From contig NZ_KK211100.1 in the NCBI RefSeq assembly GCF_000620305.1, forward strand, positions 618,735 through 682,734: a DNA stretch of 64,000 nucleotides, read 5' to 3'. The position numbers were made by a program, and so were the translations under genes. Below the pieces are notes generated by a model. That model searched no databases and had not been told where the DNA came from. It was given only the letters and a program-made list of their open reading frames with translations. The DNA is from Desulfitibacter alkalitolerans DSM 16504 (lineage in GTDB: Bacteria > Bacillota > DSM-16504 > Desulfitibacterales > Desulfitibacteraceae). The first letter of the stretch is position 1, and each line of letters opens with the position of its first letter. This document shows positions 59,127 through 64,000 of this stretch, in pieces.

Positions 59127-59655
59127 TATGCATAGCCTCCTCCCCTCTCAACATACGATAAGCCCATATCAATTCTTTAAGTGAGTTAGTCCTGTTTGTA
59201 TTAAAACCTCTGATTCCATTGATTGTTAAAGCCAATATGATTAGGGCGGGAATGTCCAGCAGCCCTTTAGTGCTAATTTTTACCTGTTGATTTAATCTGC
59301 CCATTACCTTAATCATTTTATTGGTGGTTTCAGATTTTTTTGCAGTTACAGCTTTGCCTGTAGCCTTTACAGCTGTTTCTATCACCTCTTGAAATTGCTG
59401 GTTAGTTAAATACAATTCTTTAAAGCTAATTACCATGCTGCCGGTAATAGGTGAGCAGCTTGCTTCCTTTACCAGAGGATGTCTTTTCATGAATTCAGCC
59501 AGAACAGCTGCCACATTTTCATTTTTCCAGGTGTTGCATTGCAGTCGCACTCTCCCAGGCATGGCATGAATTACATTAACGTTTAGAGTGGATAATCTGC
59601 TCAATAAGCTATTTCCAATTAAAGATGCTATGGTACCTCCAATAATGCCCAGCAC
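59119..59655 (-). CDS. HMA_2-like protein with HAMPGRVR motif
   Basis: About 178 residues from GTG 59655 (eight bases after GAGG; a GTG three codons earlier overlaps it). An HMA_2-type ferredoxin-like domain reads VNVIHAMPGRVRLQCNTW ... VKEASCSPITGSMVISF. A Lys-rich linker and a hydrophobic stretch LLDIPALIILALTINGI follow, so it is membrane anchored. Overlaps the ATPase start by eight bp. Likely binds or delivers metal. Confidence 0.72.
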   Translation of the reverse strand: MLGIIGGTIASLIGNSLLSRLSTLNVNVIHAMPGRVRLQCNTWKNENVAAVLAEFMKRHPLVKEASCSPITGSMVISFKELYLTNQQFQEVIETAVKATGKAVTAKKSETTNKMIKVMGRLNQQVKISTKGLLDIPALIILALTINGIRGFNTNRTNSLKELIWAYRMLRGEEAMHID

Positions 59656-59668
59656 TTTTCTCACCTCT

Positions 59669-59971
59669 TCACTGTGATTCTGTATATTTTTCTACTTTAG
59701 TCAACCAATTTTCCACTATCTCCAAATTATTCAAAGCAGATTCATTAAACTCAATTAATAAACTACCAGTTTCAGGTGTAAATGAAACAGAAGTAATATT
59801 AGCATCACGCTCCAGTTCATTAATATACCAGGCCAGCTCCCCTTGCCTATTCTGCCAATGGGACAATTTTAATCTAACTCTACCAGGAATAAAATGCACT
59901 ATCTCTATGTTGTTTTTAGTTAAGAACTGTTTAATCCGGTGAGCGCAGAGCAGATTATTTACATTTAGCAA
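59669..59971 (-). CDS. small HMA_2-like protein with HFIPGRVR motif
   Basis: About 101 residues. One domain: IEIVHFIPGRVRLKLSHW ... ITSVSFTPETGSLLIEF, no membrane helix. The start is uncertain: TTG 59971 follows a GGGGGGG run; an ATG at 59989 has no ribosome site. First gene of the five-gene metal cluster. Shares the pattern PGRVR-W-V-x(2)-S-TPETGSL with the next two genes, indicating duplication. Confidence 0.65.
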   Translation of the reverse strand: MLNVNNLLCAHRIKQFLTKNNIEIVHFIPGRVRLKLSHWQNRQGELAWYINELERDANITSVSFTPETGSLLIEFNESALNNLEIVENWLTKVEKYTESQ

Positions 59972-60270
59972 GATTACCCCCCCAAGCATTAATAAACAAA
60001 TTTAACAATTGCTATCCATTTTTAATTGTAAAGTCCCAGGTGCAGTGTCTTTAATAAATTTGTCTAAATATGTATTTACATTATTCTCTTAAAAATGATG
60101 AAAACCTTTTTTATACATATATTTTAAAGCTGATATTTAAAGCTGAATAATATAGGGCCTTTTTAATAGGAAAAAGGATATAAAGTTTTTTTGTAGAATT
60201 AAGAAATAATTCTCAATTCAAACAAATTATTTTCAAAATTTAGAAATTAGAAACTAATGGAGGTGTTATA

Positions 60271-62043
60271 GTGAGTTTACTCGGTAATATCCAGAAGGAC
60301 GTCCAAGGGGTAGCAGAAGTAATTGCAGCTGCTTTAAAGGTAGAGGTTGAAATCTTAGACGATGACCAAAGGGTTTTAGGAGCTACCGGAAGAGCCCGTA
60401 CTCAATTAATGCAAAGAAGTGAGGATACTTATATCAATAAATATGTTCTAGAAAAAGCACAACCATTTATTTTGAATAACCCTGGTAAAAACAGATTATG
60501 TGACCCATGCCCCGAAAAGGATATATGCATTTATACTGCTGGTATCTTTTATCCTATTATCACACATAAATGTATCGGTGTGATAAGCTTGATTTCTTTT
60601 GACAGTATACAAAAGGAAATACTTTTTACAAATGAAAGAAATTTTGTAGATTTCATAGCAAGAATGGCTGAGTTTTTAGCTACAAAGGTTTTAGAATATC
60701 AAATGGTAAATGAGCTTGCTAAATCAAAAAAATACCTGGAAACAATAATTGACTCTGTCCAGGAGGGTATTATTTCTTTAGATCAGGATAGTAAAATTAG
60801 ATTTTTCAATCGAGCAGCCCAGAAGATACTGGGTTTATCCTTACCTGAGGTCATTGGTAAAAATTCCTCAGAGGTTTTGCCCGATTCTGTTTCAGCAAAA
60901 TCTATTATACACGGAATTTCTTATCATGACGAGGAAGTAATATATAACACCCCAAATGGAAGCCATACACTACTAGCAACTTCTACTCCAATTATAGTTG
61001 ATGATTTAATAGTAGGGTCTGTAGAGTCCTTCACTGAAGCAGATAAAATATTTAGGGTAGCCAGCAGGATGACCAATAGGGAAAGCATTCTCGATTTTGA
61101 CAAAATAATTGGCCAAAGTCCTGCAATAAAAAAAGTAAAGGCCAAGGCATTGCAGGCAGCCAAAAGCACTTCAACAGTACTAATAACTGGACATAGCGGA
61201 ACTGGCAAGGAATTGTTTGCACGAGCAATCCATACATCAAGCAGTAGAGGTAAAGGTCCTTTTATAGCAGTAAACTGCAGTGCCATTCCAGATACCCTTC
61301 TAGAAAGCGAGCTGTTTGGCTACGAAAAAGGTGCCTTTACTGGGGCTAATGAGAAAAAACCAGGAAAGTTTGAATTAGCCCAGGGCGGAACTTTCTTTTT
61401 AGATGAAATAGGTGATATGCCTAAGCATTTACAGGTGAAACTGCTCCGAGTTATTCAAGAAAGAAGTTTCGAGAAGGTTGGAGGAACAAAAACAATTTCG
61501 TTAGACTTTAGGCTCATTGCAGCAACCAATCATAATCTAAAACAGTTAGTTGAAAACGGCATGTTTAGAGAAGACTTATACTATAGGCTAAATGTAATCC
61601 CCCTTTATCTGCCGCCATTAAAGGAGCGATCAGAGGATATCCCCATTCTCCTTGCTCACTTTTGTAATAAGTATTCTTCACTTCTAAATAAACAGCTAAA
61701 GGGTGTTTCAGTTGACGCTTTAAACCACCTAAAAAAATATCCATGGCCGGGTAATATAAGGGAGCTAGAGAATGTAATGGAATATGGAGTTAATTTTGCT
61801 CCAGAAAACGAATTTATTACAATGGAACACCTGCCACCCTATATACTTGAAAGCAGTGCCATGACACAGGAATCCTTTGGAACACGCTTTCAAGACCAAC
61901 TGCAAAAAAGTGAGAAAGAAATATTTGAAACGGCTATCAACGAACATGGGAATAGCCTTGAAGCAAAACAAAAGATTGCAGAGAATTTCGGCATAAGTCT
62001 CTCAACCTTGTACAGAAAGTTGAAAAAATATAATTTACTCTAA
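60271..62043 (+). CDS. sigma-54-dependent activator with GAF-like Cys domain, PAS, AAA+ and Fis-type HTH
   Basis: 590 residues. Residues 1-145 are a GAF/PrpR-like sensor with [19 protein letters not shown], a Cys-rich loop that may bind a metal or Fe-S cluster. A PAS domain follows (about 150-265). The AAA+ core (270-510) has [15 protein letters not shown], the sigma-54-contacting [18 protein letters not shown] and the R-finger region [28 protein letters not shown]-terminal Fis HTH ends [20 protein letters not shown] start after GGAGGTG. It probably controls the adjacent amino-acid or methylamine genes; no -24/-12 promoter was identified with confidence. Confidence 0.93.
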   Translation: MSLLGNIQKDVQGVAEVIAAALKVEVEILDDDQRVLGATGRARTQLMQRSEDTYINKYVLEKAQPFILNNPGKNRLCDPCPEKDICIYTAGIFYPIITHKCIGVISLISFDSIQKEILFTNERNFVDFIARMAEFLATKVLEYQMVNELAKSKKYLETIIDSVQEGIISLDQDSKIRFFNRAAQKILGLSLPEVIGKNSSEVLPDSVSAKSIIHGISYHDEEVIYNTPNGSHTLLATSTPIIVDDLIVGSVESFTEADKIFRVASRMTNRESILDFDKIIGQSPAIKKVKAKALQAAKSTSTVLITGHSGTGKELFARAIHTSSSRGKGPFIAVNCSAIPDTLLESELFGYEKGAFTGANEKKPGKFELAQGGTFFLDEIGDMPKHLQVKLLRVIQERSFEKVGGTKTISLDFRLIAATNHNLKQLVENGMFREDLYYRLNVIPLYLPPLKERSEDIPILLAHFCNKYSSLLNKQLKGVSVDALNHLKKYPWPGNIRELENVMEYGVNFAPENEFITMEHLPPYILESSAMTQESFGTRFQDQLQKSEKEIFETAINEHGNSLEAKQKIAENFGISLSTLYRKLKKYNLL

Positions 62044-62047
62044 ATCA

Positions 62048-62080
62048 AAACTTCTCAGGATTATCTGCTCTGAGAAGTTT
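62048..62080 (+). terminator. terminator after the sigma-54 activator
   Basis: AAACTTCTCAG (62048-62058) pairs with CTGAGAAGTTT (62070-62080), then GATTTGTATTCTTG. The weak U-tract leaves some doubt. Confidence 0.65.
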
Positions 62081-62143
62081 GATTTGTATTCTTGTTTATC
62101 CCTGCAAATTTTTAGCTGTATTATCATTAATTGCAGACTTTTC

Positions 62144-62665
62144 TTATTTTGACTTTCTTTCCCTATGATCTTGCTCAGCTTTTTCAACCAGCAGGTCCAA
62201 TTTATGTTTGACATCCTGCGCGAGAGGTTCTGGCTTATAATCCCATATGATTCTTTGAGCCTTTTCCTTTATTCTCTGTCCCATGGTTTTTTTGCCCTGA
62301 CTTTCCCATTGGGAATAACGCTGCCTATCAATTAATGTGGGAAACCATATTTGTTCTTTAAAATGTTTGAATGTGTGTGTTGTGCCTAAGAAATGTCCTC
62401 CAGGTCCAACCTCATCAATTACATCAAGGGCTAAGGTATCCTTATTCACCTCTACTCCAGCTATTATCTTCCGTACCATTCCAATTATTTCATCACCCAT
62501 AACCACTTGCTCAAGGGATGCGGCCATTCCACTTTCAATAAAACCAACATCGTGTATTAAGTTTGCACCAGCTAAAGCAGTAGTGTAGCACATGATGGCA
62601 CTCTCTATAGCAGATTGTTCATCTAATATTTTTGAATCAGTAACAATTGACCATCCAACACTAGA
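62144..62665 (-). pseudogene. N-terminally deleted MttB-family (trimethylamine methyltransferase-like) remnant
   Basis: The open frame begins after a TAA at 62666-62668 and reads SSVGWSIVTDSKILDEQ, then AGANLIHDVGFIESGM, VVMGDEIIGM, ALDVIDEVGPGGHFLGTTHT and YSQWESQGKKTM to a stop at 62144: the C-terminal third of an MttB-like corrinoid methyltransferase (full length about 480-500). No start codon with a ribosome site exists except an internal ATG at 62593. An AAAGGAGG site remains just upstream (62682-62689), so the start and first two thirds appear deleted. No in-frame amber codon, so the non-pyrrolysine MtgB-like branch is as likely. Confidence 0.85.
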
Positions 62666-62700
62666 TTATTTTTCCTATACCTCCTTTTAATCCTTATTTC

Positions 62701-64000
62701 TTATTTAACTGAAAGTAACTTTAAGATGATCTTTAAAGCCAGTTTAGGAACCTCTCCAAAAGCGTGAGGCATGTACAGCCTTTCAGTTGCCTGGTGAGGA
62801 TCTTTTCCAAAAGGACCAATATTTGCTGACGGTATATTTAATTCTGTAAGTGGTTTTAAATCTATACTGCATGTTCTTTTAAAACCTGGGGTATTGCACA
62901 TGAGTTTGTAGATATCCTCAATTTCATCATCCATTGCAAACCAGCTTATGTCAGAGATATAGGGATAAAACCTTCTAAGCTTAATTTTTTCAGCTTCATT
63001 TTCCATAGTATTCAGGATTGCAGATACAAAACGCTCATCCTTGAGGTTTTCTTTTTCCTTTACCCGTACCCTTGGTACATATGGCGGAGAAAGATAGACA
63101 ATTATACAAGGCTTTTTCTCATTAAATATATCTGATTCAGTAAAGACTTTTCTTACTATGGCAAGGCTTAACTTGCCAGGATCTGCTTCGTTGTATTGGC
63201 AGTTATTAATGAACTCCTCCAGCTCTGCCTTTAAGTAGGGTTTACGTGAAATTAACTTGTTATATATTTCTTCAAAGGTAAATATATTAGCTTCTAAAGG
63301 CTCATGCCTATTGGGAAGCCCTGCTTTTGTACAGAAATATTCTTTATTTCTGACAAATTCTTCACTTAGTGAGTTCATGGCTCTCTGGGCTTCTTTTTTC
63401 CCAATCTCCAATATCTCTGACGGACATTTGGTATAAGTGAAATAATTAAAGTAAACCTGGGACTCGTAAGGTATTTGGACATTATAAACCTCTTTTAAAT
63501 CACATTGTTTCAAAGTAACTGGCGGGGGTGATACTTCGCCATCAGCTTCATCACAAAAAGTACAATTTAGCGACATATTTCTTACAATAGTACTTGCTAT
63601 GAGGTTAGAATCAAAACCTTCCATACATTCACCAGCATGAGCAGCAACTCCATAGATATAATATGATAGTAAGTACTTACCAATAGTGCCCAGGTAAATA
63701 TATCTGTCAGGATCTTTATAATACCTCGGCAGCATGGCATCACTTTTTAATAGACCTATGAGATTTAAATCTTTTTCTGATACCATGTTACACAGGTATT
63801 TGGCAGCACTTTGTGCACCTGCAGCTAAAGCCTCTTCATCTGGAACCGAGATCAGCAGAACATTCCCTTCCAATGTATCCCTGTGCTCTGCCAATTCCTT
63901 TAGTATCCAGATGTGTTGCGCAAGACCACCTTTCATATCTACAACTCCACGACCAAACAGCCATTCTTCTGATTCAAGATCATCTTGAACATCCCTGCTG
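62701..64000 (-). CDS. M20-family peptidase, RocB-like (N-terminus off right edge)
   Basis: At least 432 residues are present. Zn-peptidase M20 marks: FGRGVVDMKGGLAQH (metal-binding Asp), LLISVPDEEALAAGAQ (catalytic Glu and metal Glu), YGVAAHAGECMEGF (His of the dimerisation lid) and the C-terminal NIGPFGKDPHQATERL (His ligand). Closest in style to the RocB 'arginine utilization' group of about 540 residues. Lies upstream of the MttB remnant on the same strand; substrate unknown. Confidence 0.85.
   Translation of the reverse strand, partial: SRDVQDDLESEEWLFGRGVVDMKGGLAQHIWILKELAEHRDTLEGNVLLISVPDEEALAAGAQSAAKYLCNMVSEKDLNLIGLLKSDAMLPRYYKDPDRYIYLGTIGKYLLSYYIYGVAAHAGECMEGFDSNLIASTIVRNMSLNCTFCDEADGEVSPPPVTLKQCDLKEVYNVQIPYESQVYFNYFTYTKCPSEILEIGKKEAQRAMNSLSEEFVRNKEYFCTKAGLPNRHEPLEANIFTFEEIYNKLISRKPYLKAELEEFINNCQYNEADPGKLSLAIVRKVFTESDIFNEKKPCIIVYLSPPYVPRVRVKEKENLKDERFVSAILNTMENEAEKIKLRRFYPYISDISWFAMDDEIEDIYKLMCNTPGFKRTCSIDLKPLTELNIPSANIGPFGKDPHQATERLYMPHAFGEVPKLALKIILKLLSVK

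Noticed and set aside
62144-62689. In-frame pyrrolysine (amber) codon in the MttB remnant
   Set aside because: The in-frame stop at 62666-62668 is TAA; the TAG nearby (62661-62663 complement) is in another frame.
62680-62692. CCTCCTTTTAAT as another IS110 scar
   Set aside because: Agreement with the left end stops after CCTCCTT, which any strong Shine-Dalgarno would give.
1-64000. CRISPR arrays, prophage, rRNA or tRNA genes
   Set aside because: No regularly spaced repeats, no phage structural genes and no RNA-gene signatures were seen; the only long repeats are the two IS110 copies.

Overview
The window reads like the chromosome of a low-G+C, Gram-positive anaerobe of the Clostridia, perhaps a Peptococcaceae- or Desulfitibacter-like lineage (inference; no rRNA or tRNA is present to place it). 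The reasons are AT-rich DNA, strong AAGGAGG-type Shine-Dalgarno (SD) sites, lipoprotein-anchored rather than periplasmic binding proteins, an M-box Mg2+ riboswitch, DUF1540/DUF5317/DUF2325 proteins, a copper-amine-oxidase-like stalk/CAP surface protein, a sigma-54 activator and an MttB-family remnant.

Region 1 (1-15.6 kb) is an organosulfonate locus on the minus strand. It holds a probable acylating sulfoacetaldehyde dehydrogenase (SauS type), sulfoacetaldehyde acetyltransferase (xsc), a SucCD-like acyl-CoA ligase pair, a tripartite tricarboxylate-type transporter (fused TctA-TctB plus lipoprotein TctC), a TauE/SafE exporter, and then deoC and a BMP-family lipoprotein. A coherent reading is sulfoacetate uptake, activation to sulfoacetyl-CoA, reduction to sulfoacetaldehyde, Xsc cleavage to sulfite plus acetyl phosphate, and sulfite export. 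A LysR gene is divergent from sauS and is followed by a nucleoside hydrolase.

Region 2 (15.6-29.7 kb) is a second sulfur-flavoured block. It has a YnjB/YnjD-type ABC importer with two separate permeases, a TVP38/YdjX-like protein and a two-domain rhodanese lipoprotein (YnjE-like); together they match the layout I recall for E. coli ydjXYZ-ynjABCDE. A second LysR follows, then a split YeeE/YedE pair with a TusA-like protein and an 845-residue flavin/Fe-S/CCG-domain fusion oxidoreductase.

Two apparently identical 1,978-bp IS110-family elements (9913-11890 and 23839-25816) interrupt these regions. One sits in the xsc SD and the other splits the second yeeE half. The junctions fix a CT core and the target CCTC-CT-AA, so the element attacks SD-like sequences and rebuilds the SD from its own end. 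Its 5' noncoding part folds into a two-armed RNA whose first arm carries segments matching both halves of the target, as expected of an IS110 bridge RNA. Abutting the two ends would create TTGACA-N17-TATACT. A 20-bp scar of the same end lies at 43569-43588.

Region 3 (29.9-49.8 kb) holds transport and signalling genes: BtuFCD-like cobalamin/cobinamide import with CbiZ; a YdjM-like membrane protein; an HD-GYP operon preceded by an unusual leader RNA that encloses a 24-residue peptide gene; OppABC without ATPases; an FtsX-ABC-FtsX-DUF2318 set; an MntABC/PsaA-like metal importer; YibE/F; and a Fur-boxed DUF2325 gene.

Region 4 (50-64 kb) holds a stalk/CAP-domain surface protein, a TspO-like protein, a YhaM-like nuclease, a DUF1540 protein, M-box-mgtE, a CX4C rubredoxin, and a metal P-type ATPase cluster with four HxxPGRxR-type modules. 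It ends with a sigma-54 activator, an N-terminally deleted MttB-family remnant and a RocB-like M20 peptidase that runs off the right edge.
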